Source of the DNA: Chara braunii
Lineage: Eukaryota > Streptophyta > Charophyceae > Charales > Characeae
NCBI GenBank assembly: GCA_003427395.1
Contig: BFEA01000501.1
Span: forward strand, 770,914-804,150
DNA: 33,237 nucleotides
Reading direction: 5' to 3'
This document shows positions 8,628 to 19,060 of this stretch, one piece after another. Position numbers and translations under genes: made by a program. The notes under the pieces were generated by a model. That model searched no databases. It saw nothing but the letters and a program-made list of their open reading frames with translations, and was not told the origin of the DNA. How positions within the stretch are numbered: position 1 is the stretch's first letter; each line of letters begins with the position of its first letter.

Positions 8628-8657
<30 letters not shown>

Positions 8658-8661
<4 letters not shown>

Positions 8662-9021
8662 CGGCTGAGACCGCTAGTGGTGTTGCTATGAGCAGCCACC
8701 ACTAACAGCCCAGCTACTGGCTCCAGTCTATTGGTGGGGAGCTGCACCTACTGGAAAACGGGTCCAGCGTCCCTCATACAAATGTTACCGATACATGATT
8801 CGAAGAAACAGGAAGTATGGAGAAAAGGATTACTGCCTCTTCAGCCAGAAATTGGCCGCCAGATGCGAGTGGTATTGCTAGCAGTACTACCTCCTATAGC
8901 CCAATCTGATATAATTGTCCAGATGCTTCTCATAAAATTCCTTCCACTATTCCCTTGACATTCTTGTAGGAACTTCTGCAGTAGCCTTTTTTACAGAATC
9001 AAAACTACATAGAAGAGACCA
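8658..9021 (-). other. 3' UTR of the inserted LINE
   Basis: Lies between the ORF2 stop and poly(A). It contains CGCTGGACCCGTTTTCCAG, a small hairpin (CTGGA/TCCAG arms), followed by sequence that recurs in the opposite orientation at 11869-11975. The last bases before poly(A) read GGTCTCAGCCGGTTT. Confidence 0.75.
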
Positions 9022-9909
9022 TCAAACCATTTCTTCCTGCTCAAGCCCAAACCAGCTCAGAGGAACCAAGCTTAAGGAGGAGGGAGGGAAGGGATCTGGG
9101 AATTCTGCAATGGGGCGAAGGGGTACAGCTGGGTCAACATTTGTCCACTCGTGAAAACTTAAGCGGTACTCCTTCTGGACTTCTTTCATTCGTCCATCCA
9201 GCTCTTCTCCCCTGTCTCTGGTCCATTTAATCTCCCCTATCTTGCCCCCTTGACCCCCCCCTAGCCAAGCGCCACTGAATTGTTGAATGTGTTGTAGGAT
9301 GTTTTTTTTAGAGGATAGGAATTTAGTCTTTTCTTTTACTTTATCCCATTGAGCTGAGATATCTGTCTGCACTTGCAGTTTGATTGATTCTGTAAAGTCT
9401 GGGCTTTCCAGCCTTGCTCCCTCCATTTCATAAGTGCATCGACGCCTCCATAGGGCCCAAAAAATTGCTCGTCTTCCGATTACAAATAAAATATGTGAAA
9501 ATCCATCGATCTGATCGGGAGACCAAGTCTCACATAATAGAGCTTTCCACTTCCAAAGCCAAATTTGAGATATGTTGACAGTGCTCCAGATCCTGTCCCA
9601 CCACCGCCACAACCAAACTGCACCTGGACATTGCAGAAAGATGTGTTCAATGGTTTTCGGAATTTTCCTAGAAGAAAAAGCTGAGCAGCAAAGTTTACAC
9701 CAAGGTAATGCAGCACCCCTCTGCTCTAGAGAGGTTCTATCAATGAGCCAATCATTAGTAGGGAGACATGGATGGTCTGTCTGCCATTGCAATGAAGCGA
9801 CTTTGGCCGGCTTAATCTTTATTGTTTTGAACCAAACTATGCATCCCAATCCTACCTCTGAGGTACTGAGAATAAAAGACAAGCACATATGGACCATACT
9901 CGGCTGCAA
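9022..9909 (-). pseudogene. LINE ORF2 C-terminal fragment with zf-RVT zinc ribbon
   Basis: An open frame of 295 codons that lacks endonuclease and reverse transcriptase because of 5' truncation. It shows the zf-RVT pattern: WLIDRTSLEQRG, then CKLCCSAF, EHIFLQC and AVWLWRWWDRIW, a Cys/His zinc ribbon with the usual Trp-rich stretch. This is followed by the helix AIFWALWRRRCTYEME and a charged tail ending SLVPLSWFGLEQEEMV. In intact elements this region lies after the RT and probably helps bind the element's own RNA. The frame has no internal stop, suggesting a fairly recent insertion. The first residues may be leader-derived, so no true start is claimed. Confidence 0.78.
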
Positions 9910-9925
9910 CCAATTTCAGAATGAA

Positions 9926-10595
9926 AAGATGAAACCACTGTAGAAGGATAAGCAATGCAAAACAAGATACTCGCATCCATCCATCCATCATGTGAGAGAG
10001 TAGTCCACAAATGCATGCACATCATCCAAGATCACAGAAAGTAGGAAAAGAAGTCCAGCATATCCCATCAGGCAATGCAGCGTCATGCACTCATCCATGG
10101 GCATCCCCTTGTTACACGGCGCTTACCTGTGTGACCCCATTAGCAACCTCTACTCTAGTGTACCCAGTAATTCAGTAGGATCTACTATACACCAATGTAC
10201 ACCGCCATGTCCCATGTCGATGTTGAAGACCAATGAGCAACATGAAGTCATATGGTGCAGCCAATGCTACTTCACCACCAAGTTCGCCCTCTTGGAGAGA
10301 AGCCTTGTAGTTGCTCACTGTCCGCCTCAAGCTTCGAGTTCAGGTGTGAGTCACCACTCACTCTTACCTCCCTCAATACACCTGACACTGCCGCCTCTTG
10401 TGTCTCGCCACCCCATACATCCACTTGGTCAACCTGGTCAGGGTCAATGTCGACCCTACATGCCCTGAACCACCCACCCCCCACATACCTCGCTACCCCA
10501 CTTCCAACCTAAGCCTGCCCTAGTCAGAGATTAATTGGCCTAATCAACTCGGATTAGGGTTATGGCAACAAGACATCCTCTCGCAAGCAAGTAAC
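9926..10595 (-). other. Leader of LTR element copy 2, PBS-proximal part
   Basis: Collinear with copy 1 from about 1845 to 2566: cagaatgaaa, cactgtagaa, actcatccatgggca, ccgatgttgaagac(c/t)-like text, then tcgaccctacatgccctg and ggattagggttatggc near the PBS. Plus-strand ORFs here (10085-10512) are open by chance. Confidence 0.6.
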
Positions 10596-10607
10596 CCTCC
10601 GATACCA
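10596..10607 (-). other. Primer-binding site of copy 2 (mutated)
   Basis: Reads TGGTATCGGAGG on the minus strand, the same place relative to the LTR as the iMet PBS of copy 1 (TGGTATCAGAGC) but with two changes, in keeping with an older copy. Confidence 0.75.
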
Positions 10608-10609
10608 AC

Positions 10610-11528
10610 TGTTATGATCCTGGCTATCTTAAAGTGCAATAACTCAATGAAAGACAATGTTGTTCAATTGCAACTGAAATGGAAAAGCTTGGAAAGAGAA
10701 ATAGACAAAGGAAGAAGAAGAAATAAGGATAGAAGAAGAAGAAGAAGATAAACACCAGCAAAGACCAATGTAAGTCCCCCTTCATCTCGCCACCATTTCC
10801 AACCTCCTCCCACTCCCCCAGCTTCTTCGTACAATAATAATAATAACAACAATGAAAGAATGAACCAGAACCAATGTCCGGATCCTCTCCTTACTGCCAG
10901 TCACTCAAGAGGTCCACCATACTCATACACCTCCCTCCTTAGTAAAGTTGGTAGCTATGGCGGGCCAACGGAGCAAAGTTCCGACGTTCAAAGGACAACT
11001 CAAAGCTAATTAGTCCCTCCTACTGTGGCCACCATGCCTATCACTATCCCGAAGTCTTCCTCGTAGAAGCCAAACCCAACTGGGGCCCGCCCACCAAGGA
11101 GATGAAGATGCAGACCACCATAGCCAGGTAAGCACCCCCACCACTCTTCCCCTTGCTCACCTTCTTCCTCCTCCTATTCTTTCTTCCCCCGAGTTTCCTC
11201 CTTGGTCCTCTCCACCATAACCAAGGTGGAGCGCCAAACCCACGTTCTTCCTCACCAGCACAACTACACTGAGCGCTCGCCCAAGGAGTGTATCGCCCAA
11301 CTTGCTATGACGCAAATGAGGAAGAGCTCTTTGCTCTTCTCGAATATATACCAGCCTACTGCCTCTTTGAGCGGTGACTTTCCAGCCGCGTGGCCTCCCA
11401 AGATACCGGTACCTTCCCCATTTCCGAGGGAAACATCATCGCAGTCTAATATCCCTCACTGCCGGCCCTAGATTCAGAATAGTGAACCGGCACCCGTAGT
11501 AGACTCTTAAGCCTACCGGGCTCTAAAA
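10610..11528 (-). mobile_element. LTR of retrotransposon copy 2, interrupted
   Basis: Starts TGTTATGATCCTGGC beside the PBS, matching TGTTACGATCCTGGC of copy 1. Homologous blocks run in order to the ccgggctctaaaa sequence at 11528 (copy 1: ctgggcctctaaaa at about 3607). There a U6-derived sequence interrupts it. No clear continuation or outer terminus of this LTR was found after the U6 tail, so it is incomplete. Confidence 0.72.
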
Positions 11529-11640
11529 TTCCTTCATCCATCCGTTAAAATTGGAATGATACAGAGAAGATTAGCATGGCCCCTGCACAAGGATGACACA
11601 CGTAAATCGAGAAATGCTGCCAAAACAAAACAAAAAAAAC
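11529..11640 (+). pseudogene. U6: U6 snRNA retro-pseudogene with A-rich tail
   Basis: TTAAAATTGGAATGATACAG, the ACAGAGA box, AGATTAGCATGGCCCCTGC, AAGGATGACACAC and AAATCGAGAAATG are recognisable U6. The 5' hairpin is reduced to ttccttcatccatccg and the 3' end stops at gctgcc, followed at once by an A-rich run (aaaacaaaacaaaaaaaac). It differs from the U6 copy at 5308-5408 at several sites, so it is older. It sits inside LTR copy 2. No convincing target-site duplication was found. Confidence 0.85.
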
Positions 11641-11868
11641 TCTTCTGAGACAAGGATGCAGAACATGGGTGTTGCAGTCAGTCAACACGAGGGGAAAGGG
11701 TTAATAAGGGGGAAGGGTTTAGGGTTTAACGGCTGAACAGAGGGAAGGGGATAGTTAGTAGAGAAAGGAGTAAAGCTGGCGGCCTGCCTCAGGCTGAAGA
11801 GACACCCCACCCCTCCCCAGCACACCCCAACCACAAGAATACCATTCAATACCAATCCAACACTACTC
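11641..11868. other. Unassigned sequence with a telomere-type motif
   Basis: Holds agggtttagggttta (11714-11728), two plant-type TTTAGGG units. The rest shows no gene. It may be the remainder of LTR copy 2 or flanking DNA. Confidence 0.4.
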
Positions 11869-11993
11869 CGCTGGACCCGTTTTCCAGCAGGTGCAGCTCG
11901 CCGACAATAGATGGGGCCTCCGGGACAGCAAGAAATGATTGCTCATAACAACACTTCTAGCAAGCCAGCGGGAGTTAAAAAAGAAAAAACAAA
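11869..11993 (+). mobile_element. Very short 3' end of the same LINE family, opposite orientation
   Basis: CGCTGGACCCGTTTTCCAGC at 11869 matches the 3' UTR of the LINE at 8628-9925 read on the minus strand. Similarity continues through ggtgcagctc, caataga, tgctcata-caacac and ctagc up to gagttaaaaaagaaaaaac, where both copies enter their A tract. Only the last ~105 nt of the element are present. The GCTGGA/TCCAGC hairpin is kept and extended by one pair. Confidence 0.75.
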
Positions 11994-12015
11994 GCCAATC
12001 AGTCTTGCCTTCAAT

Positions 12016-12941
12016 TCATCCATGGCACGGCACAGAATTGAACTGGACAACCTGACATCCGAGCATCCCTAACAGACGGATGTCTTCGCCTGCAACCATG
12101 ATGCAGTGTCCATGACTACACGCCACCTCTGCAAGGTTGCAAGGACTCATCCCACCCTCCAAGTTCAAGACATCACTTGAAATCCTCTTGCAGGCAAGGA
12201 CCAAACTTTCTACACACGCCGAGCCCGACAGTGTGACCCCCTGGGAACGCGGCCTCCGCAATTTAGACTCAATTTCCTAGCCAATAAATCAGCCAATACT
12301 GGAGGCCTTGAATATTTCCCTTGACTGGCAAGCATCTGGAATGAACAGATAGCTGAGATGCAGTGCAACCTAGGGCCCAGATTTTGCTTCGAAAATGTTG
12401 CTGAGGCTAAGCTGACCACAGCTCGACCTGGAAGTCTCTGGAAGAACTTTGATGGCATTGGATGAGCTGGGCTTTGGGATCGATTGTGGACCGTTCAGAT
12501 TTTGCCTGGGGATAGGCCGTTTGACCCCCGTACTCGTGCACTATCCAGTAAGACCTCTTTCGAACACCAATTTGACCCTTAGGACGGACAATTAGACTCC
12601 CAAATTTGGACACATAGACACCTATCCAAGCTCTTTGCGTTTGGAGTTTTATGGCTTGGGCTTGGCCTTCTATGTGACGCTTCCCTGGTTCCCAGCCAAG
12701 AACTGTACATCAGCCCTTGTAATTTCAGCCCCTCAATTATAAAAGGAAGGCAAGCTTCCAACTCTTGGCAAAGAGAAAGAATGAGAGCATTGACACCAAG
12801 GTGGCCAGCAGCCCACATCAACTTCATTCCCTGGCAACAACAAATTACCGTGCCCACATCTATATCCGTTACCTTGTTTTCTGAGAGTCCTGCAGTTGCT
12901 AGCGCTGTCGCAAGTACCTCAGCCACTTGAATCTTCGACAC
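12016..12941 (-). pseudogene. Possible host gene fragment, unidentified
   Basis: On the minus strand a good 3' splice site (TGGTTCCACAG) precedes GTGTCGAAG at 12941. The frame then encodes VSKIQVAEVLATALATAGLS and later HLGVNALILSLCQELEACLP, both helical. A GTAACG...TTGCCAG stretch of 42 nt within the frame could be an intron but is also open and in phase. A second frame at 12261-12016 encodes ESLVLACKRISSDVLNLEGG. The ACKRIS stretch loosely resembles ACKRLS in the exon at 4308-4514. I do not recognise a family. Stops separate the frames, so this may be decayed or multi-exonic. Confidence 0.25.
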
Positions 12942-12956
12942 CTGTGGAACCACCAC

Positions 12957-14990
12957 ATGCGGGGGAAAGAGGTGGGACTTCAGCAGCTACTTTCAGATAG
13001 TCAACCAACCAGCAACAGTGCCCTTTGTCATGTGATGATTATCTCCCATCAGCACAAGTGCTTAAGCCACCAGAACTTCCAAGGCACTGTGCGCCAAAAA
13101 AGAACGAACCGGCCCGTGGGCCTCCTTTTGGCTGGCATCGCCAGCCATTTTGCTCCGCCGGCTGAGGTCCGAAAGTTGCAGCAACATGCAAAACGCAACT
13201 TCGAAAAAATGGCTGGGAAACATACTGGCGGTCTAACAGGGAACCCCACTTTTCAGCCTACTGGTTAAACCCCCAAGCACTGAAAAGGGCATCTGATATA
13301 ATTTTTGCTGTTTTTTCCCTTTTTTGAGTTTTTTCCCCTTTCACCCTATTTTATTTTTTGCCAAGGTTTGTATGTGCCATTACTGGTGTTTGTTGGAGCG
13401 TTCGAGACGACTGTTTTGGCAAGCCCTGAAAAATCCTGAAAATCCTGAAAAAGTTAGAAAACTGTAAAGGGTGAATTTTGCATGAAAACACAGTTCTGCC
13501 TTGTGCTTTTAGGATGTTGTCCAGTCTATGGATTGGTGACAAGTTTGGGTTAAAAGGTGGGCAGTTCTGTTATAACGACCATGAAAAACCCTGAAAAACC
13601 CTGAAAATTTAGGGCTCTTTTAACCGCTTCTCAACGCCGGGTCGGTGTGTGGCAGCTTCCATCCTGAGGCTGTCAGGTGGGGGGTTGGCCTCATACCCAC
13701 ATAAAAGATAAATGACAAAAAGACAAAAAAAACAGAAAGGAAATCGCTTAACACTAGTAATGTCAATGTAAGAGACAGTTGGCATTCGAGCTGCAAGGTA
13801 CGTGCTTGACCCCTTCTTCTAAAAGGGGTTGGCCTCACTCTGATGGAATTTCATTGCTTTTTCGGCCAGATGTCAGTTTGTAATGGTGAGTACTCGTTAC
13901 ATTTCTTTTTTTAAAGAAGAAAAAAGGCAACGGCCTTGAGATATCATCATTGAACTGCAAGGATTATGAGTGGAAACGATATACAGAAATCCAAGTTGCC
14001 AAATCACACAGATGTCCAAGTAGTCGTGTACAAGCAGAGAGCAGAAATGCACCGAGTTTCCATCCAAATAAGAGCAATACAATGAAGTAATTAGCCAATT
14101 TTCAAGCGCCCCCAGGCCACACCAACAGAGTATCCAAAGTCGCTCCTGACTGTCTGGCGCCCAGCGCCCAGCCTACACTACTCGACTATCCTACCTACAT
14201 CAGCATTCTCGCAACAGGCTCACTCCGACTCTCGAAGACCAATGTACATGACGTCAACACCACAGCCGGCCTCTCCCATGTACCATATACGTATCTCATC
14301 TCCCCTCACCAGACCCTGTCCACCCACACTCGCCTCCTTCCTGAAGACCACCGATCGCCCTCTCACCCCCTAGCGCCCTGCAGCCCGGCTATGGCTTCTT
14401 GCGCACCGCTGCCCAGCAGCGCCCGCACTCACCTTGGCCGCTAACACAGCTTGCAATGTCTCGCGCAGCAACGCAGCAGCGTGACGGCATTGCCTGCGTG
14501 GGCCAGAATGCCAGACCCTGTGTTACATGCCCAGTTGGGCGATGTACATATAAACCGAGGATCCACAATGTGATAAAAATGACTGAATGGACAATGCAGT
14601 GCAAGTGGAATCTCAACAAGCAATGTACATTCCGATACATACAAACATGGTGCTTTATAGCGCAGGGAAGACTTTAGATACAAGTCCTGACCTGACCGGG
14701 ACTGACCTCCTTCACGTAGTACAAGATAGCGAAGCAGAATGCTAGAATACTAATGACTAGCCCGATCAATGTTTCAACGCAGACCAAACATACATCATGC
14801 TCATCACAAGGTGTGAAGGGGCCCTGCCGCTATACACAGGAAAGAGGCACCAGGTCCAGACATACACAGACGAAGAGGACCACGAAGAAGAGGAAGGGGA
14901 AGATGTGAAAGTCGTCAACACCAAGTCTAGTTACAAGTCCCAAAAATAATCCCTCTTCAAAATGTCTGAAGTCCCATGTCGAGTCTGGGA
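12957..14990. other. No gene seen; short CCTGAAAAA repeats
   Basis: Two clusters of a ~10-bp repeat (CCTGAAAAAT at about 13424-13455; CCTGAAAAAC at about 13580-13610) lie ~150 bp apart. The phrase ggttggcctca occurs at about 13684 and 13828. 13897-14082 is open on the minus strand (61 codons) without recognisable features. The lower part (about 14100-14990) may be part of the retrotransposon LTR region that follows, but no terminus was found. Confidence 0.45.
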
Positions 14991-15001
14991 TCCAAATGTC
15001 A

Positions 15002-15008
<7 letters not shown>

Positions 15009-15032
<24 letters not shown>

Positions 15033-15033
15033 T
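15009..15033. repeat. (TC)n microsatellite
   Basis: About 12 TC dinucleotides, in or near the LTR of the Gypsy composite. Confidence 0.85.
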
Positions 15034-15039
15034 AGTCTG

Positions 15040-15839
15040 CTGATGCAGTGAAGTCAGATAGCAAGAGGGTGAGAAGGAGATGGTGGACTGAGAAGAGGAA
15101 GAAGAAGAACTCTCTCTCTCATGTGCCAGGAACTAACCTGTGAAGATGGCGCTGTGCTGCAGATACCTTGAAGACGAAGCTGGAGCAATGGCGCTGCAGG
15201 TAAGTCCCTCTGGCCTCCGCCCAATCTCTCTCTCTCTAGTACTACTCTAGCTGCTATGGCGCCCAGCGCTGAAAACTACAGCTAACACTACTAGCGCCCA
15301 GCGCTGAAGACTACTGCTAACGCTGCTACTACTCCTGCAGCGCTCCTCCAGAGTGCTGCTGCCGAATCCTGAAGACTACTGACTGCCTCATGCCTCCCCA
15401 TGAAGTGCATGGGAAGTCCCTATGTACTACCTCGGCCTGCCTCCTGACTGCCTCCGACTGCCTGCAGTTGCAGGGCGGGCAGTCCAGGAGGCTGCTCTTG
15501 CCAATGCCAAACTGAGTCAGGGTCTGGCGCTGCAGCTGTCGTGGGAACAGGCCAAAAATAGTCTGTTCCTAAAACCCTGGTTTGGTGCCTGAGTTTCAGG
15601 CCAGGTCGGTCTGATGAAAGACCGAAAATGGCCCTTCCTTTCAGGCCAAAACGGCTACTGCCATGTTTAGTCTGAAACGACACAGGGTCTGTACGCCCCT
15701 GCTTTTCAGGCTTTCGAGCTGAACAGACACGGGGCCTGTAGGCCCTGGTTTTCAGGCTTTCAGCCTGAATTTCAGGATTTCAGCCTGAGGGACGCAGGGC
15801 CTGGAAAATGGCCCTCGTGTGCAGGCGCAGCATGTAACA
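15040..15839 (-). mobile_element. 3' LTR of the Gypsy composite (inner end defined, outer end not)
   Basis: On the minus strand the LTR begins TGTTACATGCTGCGCC at 15839, directly after the polypurine tract. Inside are imperfect CCTGAAA/TTTCAGG repeats (about 15700-15790) and a 35-bp-spaced repeat gcgcccagcgctgaa (15259 and 15294). I could not find the outer CA terminus or a target duplication, so the lower bound is a guess. The sequence upstream of copy A (21942 onward) does not visibly match this LTR. Confidence 0.55.
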
Positions 15840-15852
15840 CCCCCCCCTCCTT
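15840..15852 (-). other. Polypurine tract
   Basis: AAGGAGGGGGGGG on the minus strand immediately before the LTR start TGTTACATG. It would be the primer for plus-strand DNA synthesis in this element. Confidence 0.85.
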
Positions 15853-16138
15853 ATGAAGTCAAGCCTGGGCGAGGGCGAAGTTGACGATCTGAAGGTGGAA
15901 CCTGGCAGCGGGTGCGGCGTGGAGCCGAAGAGACCGGCTTGCCTTGCATCTTGCGTTCGTAGCATGCGAGAACGTCTGGAGCTGTTGCTTGAAGTTCCGC
16001 ACTGGTCAACCAACAGTCAGCTCGGTGTGTGCAGTATGCAAAATGGACCAAGTATTCAGTCGGCCTGTTGCCGTAGCGGCGCTGGGAGATGATATCGCTG
16101 ACCTCTTGAAAACCGTCCATAGAGGGTGGGTCTTGCAA
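15851..16138 (-). pseudogene. Chromodomain at the integrase C-terminus (copy B)
   Basis: In frame with the integrase above but separated from it by a TGA at 16139-16141. The sequence MDGFQEVSDIISQRRYGNRP, EYLVHFAYC and CWLTSAELQ fits the chromodomain layout: a first strand with E-V--I, then E-YLV, then an aromatic-W-containing helix entry. Such domains at the end of Ty3/Gypsy integrases direct insertion toward marked chromatin and define chromoviruses. It ends with a basic tail and a stop at the polypurine tract. The second aromatic-cage residues are not in their most usual form, so binding specificity is not claimed. Confidence 0.65.
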
Positions 16139-16141
16139 TCG

Positions 16142-17504
16142 TCACCCGGGAAAATCGTCATGGTCTGCTGGCGTGTAAAGAGTCAACTTGGAGCAATGAA
16201 AGACCGGGTAGACGGGCAAGTGGGCGGGCACCTGAATGATGAAGGAAGGTCCTTCGGGTGCATCTCCAGCGGGTGCCACGATCGGCCAGGGCCCCATCCA
16301 TTTCGGGAGGAGCTTGCGAGAGATGTCTTGTTCAAGGCTGAATTTTGCGGCGGAAACCCAAACGAGGTCGCCGGCGCAGAATGGGCAAGGGAGACGCTGG
16401 CGATTGGCCTGCTGGCTCATGCGTTGTTGGGTCTTAGCCATCTGGTCGCGTGCCTTGACAAGAAGCTCTTGCATCCGATGTAAGAAAAGAAGATGGTCTT
16501 CGCTCTCGACCGCTCGTGGAATGATGGTGTCCAACGGAGAAGTGACCGGTGAGCCGTGCGCGAATTCGAAGGGTGACATCCCAATAGCCGGGTGGATGGA
16601 GGAGTTGTAGGCCAACTCGACATCCGGCAGCCGCTCAACCCAAATCAGGACGGATGAGAGTGCGAAGGAGAACCTGTGCGGTCTGGTGCGCCCTCTCCGT
16701 TTGGCCATCGGTCTAGGGGTGGCGAGCTGAATTGGGCTTGAGAGATGAGCCCCATCGTTTGATGAGCGCCAACCAAAAATCGGACATGAACCGAGTGTCG
16801 CGGTCGCAGACGATTTCCTTGGGGTAACCCTTGGTTCGAATCCAACCCGCGTAAAGAACCTCGGCCAACTCCAGTGCCTAAGCATGATAGCGGCAAGGCA
16901 AAAACATGACGAACTTGGTGAGTCGGTCGACCACCGTGAGAATCCCATCCACTCCAGTCTTGTGCTTGGGGAACGGGTCGGTAATGTCCATGGCAATCGC
17001 TTCCCTTCGCCGCAAAGGGACCGGTAATAGTCGTAACTCGCCGTACGGACGATGGTTGCGGGATTTGCAGCGTCGGCAAACCTTGCATGACTCGCAATAG
17101 CGTGTGACGTTGCCGAGAAGGCCAGGCCACCAAAATCGCTCGTGAAGTCGGCCAATCGTGCGATTGACTCCAAAGTGTCCGATGGCGGGAGCATTGTGGA
17201 ACTCGCCAAGAAGCCGTGTACACAAGTGAGGATCACTCGGTACGCAAAGAAGGTCCTTCCCCCGTGTGTGGACAAGCAAGTACCCCTCTTGGATCCGGTA
17301 GTGAAAAGGCGACGGATTAGGAGAGGAGCAATTCGCATACTTGTCGCAAAACTCGGGGTCGGCTTGGTAGCCGCGGATGAAGTTATCCCGCAGGTCGTTG
17401 TCGATCTCGAAGGTTGAATAGACCGCGGTACAATGATCCGGACGCCGTGAAAGAGCATCCGCAAAACGGTTCGACTTCCCCGGAATGTGATCGAGAAAGA
17501 AGTC
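16142..17504 (-). pseudogene. Integrase of copy B, with stops and an 8-bp deletion
   Basis: 17504-16878 is open: RNase H connection, then the HHCC zinc-binding module (LLGEFHNAPAIGHFGVNRT, YCESCKVCRRC), GELRLLPVPL and the first catalytic Asp in AIAMDITDPF, then VDRLTKFVMFLPC. A TAG at 16875-16877 interrupts it. The core continues with GWIRTKGYPKE and the second Asp in CDRDTRF, meets another TAG at 16723-16725 (copy A has Gln), and loses 8 bp near 16655 (copy A RPDQKDW is shortened). Beyond that the frame VERLPDVELAYNSSIHPAIG, MSPFEF and the C-terminal LVWVSAAKF..KWMGPWPI region is open to 16142. Not functional. Confidence 0.85.
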
Positions 17505-17507
17505 GAA

Positions 17508-18344
17508 CTAGTCGATGAAAGTCATCCATCGAGCGATGGTGTTGTTGACGGTGTTTTGGGTCTTGTAAAAGACCACTGGATTGTTGTCCGTTACCCATCG
17601 GAATTGGCTTCGACCAAGGAGGAAGTGTCGCCACCGCTTGAGCGCGTGGACGAAGGCGGGGAGCTCCTTCTTGCGTGCATCGTCAATGGAGTGCACGACG
17701 GGCACTTTCTTGCTGAAATACTCGACCGGGTGCCAGTCCACACCATCGTGTTGCTCGAGGACGGCACCAATGCCATAGTCGGACGCATCCGTAGTGACGC
17801 GCGTAGGCAAAAGCGAGTCGTATATGCGCAAGACCTCCACAGATAATAGCGCGACTTTGAGAGCCAAAAATGATTCCCGCGCCTCCTCTCCAAAGTCAAA
17901 CGGTCGATCCTCGTATTGAAGCTTGGTCAAGTGGGTCGTGATCTTTGAGTAGCCCTTGATAAAACGTTGGTAGTAGCCGGCGAGACCAAGGAACGAACAG
18001 ACAACTGTGACGTTCCGTGGCTCCGGCCACTCTTGGATGGCTTGAATCTTGTCCGATAGCGGATTGATGCCCTCCGGTGTGACAAAATGGCCCAAGTATT
18101 CCAGCTCTTGCCGAACAAATTCGCAGTTGTCGCGGTTGGCCTTGTACTTGGCGCGGCGGAGCATCTCCAACACTCGTCGAAGGTTCTCAAGATGATCCTC
18201 CAATGACCGGCTATAGATGAGAACATCGTCTAAGTAGACCAGCACGAACCGGTCCAACACTGCACGGAACTCGTTGGTCATTGCCGCTTGAAAGGTCGCT
18301 GGGGCGTTGGTGAGGCCAAAAGGGGGCGTTGGTGAGGCCAAAAG
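17508..18344 (-). pseudogene. Reverse transcriptase-RNase H of copy B, 5' part missing
   Basis: Starts inside RT at the FGLTNAP motif and holds the active-site YLDD (FVLVYLDDVLIYSR), the thumb/connection region (FLGLAGYYQRFI), and RNase H with TTDASDYGIGAVL, KKELPAFVHALKRW and WVTDNN. It is open for 277 codons to the stop TAG at 17505-17507, where copy A has Gln (CAG). The N-terminal RT half is absent because the copy begins at the junction near 18355. It is closely similar to copy A (19061-20797), so both derive from the same family. Confidence 0.88.
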
Positions 18345-18360
18345 ACATGACCACCAAGCT
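18301..18360 (-). other. Recombination junction between two pol genes, with a 22-bp tandem duplication
   Basis: 18301-18322 and 18323-18344 are perfect copies of ggggcgttggtgaggccaaaag, which encodes FGLTNAP of RT. About 12 bases further, the sequence switches from RT (VVMSFGLTNAP) to the integrase C-terminal region of copy A (FRREQDNSRKL). The duplication shifts the RT frame. No LTR lies at the joint. Confidence 0.85.
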
Positions 18361-19060
18361 TGCGAGAGTTATCTTGTTCGCGCCTGAATTCCGCAGCGGA
18401 AACCCATACAAGGTCACCGGCGAGGAACGGACAAGGAAGACGCTGGCGGTTGGCCTGTTGGCGCATGCATTGCTACGTCTTTAACATCTGGTCGCGTGCC
18501 TTGACAAGAAGCTCTTGCATCCGACGAATGAAGAGAAGATGGTCGTCGCTCTTGGCCGCCCGTGGGATGATTGTGTCCAACGGAGAATTGACCGGCGAGC
18601 CATGCTCGAACTCAAAGGGCGACATCCCGATAGCCGGATGGATGGACGAGTTGTATGCCAACTCGATATCCGGCAGCCGCTCGACCCAATCCTTTTGGTC
18701 GGGACGGATGAGAGTGCGAAGAAGGACCTGTGCAGTCTGATGTGCCCTCTCCGTTTGCCCATCGGTTTGGGGGTGGCGAGCCGAACTCGGCTTGAGGAAT
18801 GAGCCCCGTCGTTTGATGAGCGCCAACCAAAAATCGGACATGAACCGAGTATCGCGGTCGCAGACGATCTCCTTGGGGTAACCCTTGGTTCGAATCCAAC
18901 CGGCGTAAAGAACCTCAGCCAACTCCGGTGCATTGGCGTGATAGTGGCAAGGTAAAAACATGGCAAACTTGGTGAGTCGGTCAATAACCGTGAGAATCCC
19001 ATCCACGCCCGTCTTGTGCTTGGGAAACGGTCCGGTAACGTCCAGGGCAATCGCTTCCCT
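18361..19060 (-). pseudogene. Integrase core of copy A, truncated at its C-terminus
   Basis: Continues the pol frame of 19061-20797 after a TGA at 19058-19060 (copy B has CGA, Arg). It shows VIDRLTKFAMFLPC, CDRDTRFMSDFW with the second catalytic Asp, RHPQTDGQTERAHQT with the catalytic Glu, and VERLPDIELAYNSSIHPAIG. A TAG at 18470-18472 precedes QANRQRLPCPFLAGDLVWVS. The frame then reaches FRREQDNSRKL, where it is fused to the RT of copy B. The terminal GPWP region and chromodomain are missing from this copy. Confidence 0.85.

Larger units (their letters stand above)
8628..9925 (-). mobile_element. 5'-truncated LINE inserted in the copy 2 leader
   Basis: On the minus strand it starts near 9925 in the middle of ORF2, runs through the ORF2 C-terminus (9909-9022) and a ~360-nt 3' UTR, and ends in a 30-nt A tract (8657-8628). 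The flanking leader continues on both sides in the same order as copy 1, which has no insert. Extreme 5' truncation plus poly(A) is normal for LINE insertions. A possible short duplication gcaacc (8621-8626 and about 9907-9912) was noted but is too short to rely on. Confidence 0.78.

Noticed and set aside
8621-9912. gcaacc as the target-site duplication of the LINE at 8628-9925
   Set aside because: Six bases is too short to separate from chance, and one copy overlaps what may be LINE sequence.
11714-11728. Chromosome end or large interstitial telomere
   Set aside because: Only two TTTAGGG units; more like a telobox-type motif.
15944-16483. 179-codon plus-strand ORF over the integrase/chromodomain
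   Set aside because: Shadow of the minus-strand pol gene, which carries clear domain motifs.
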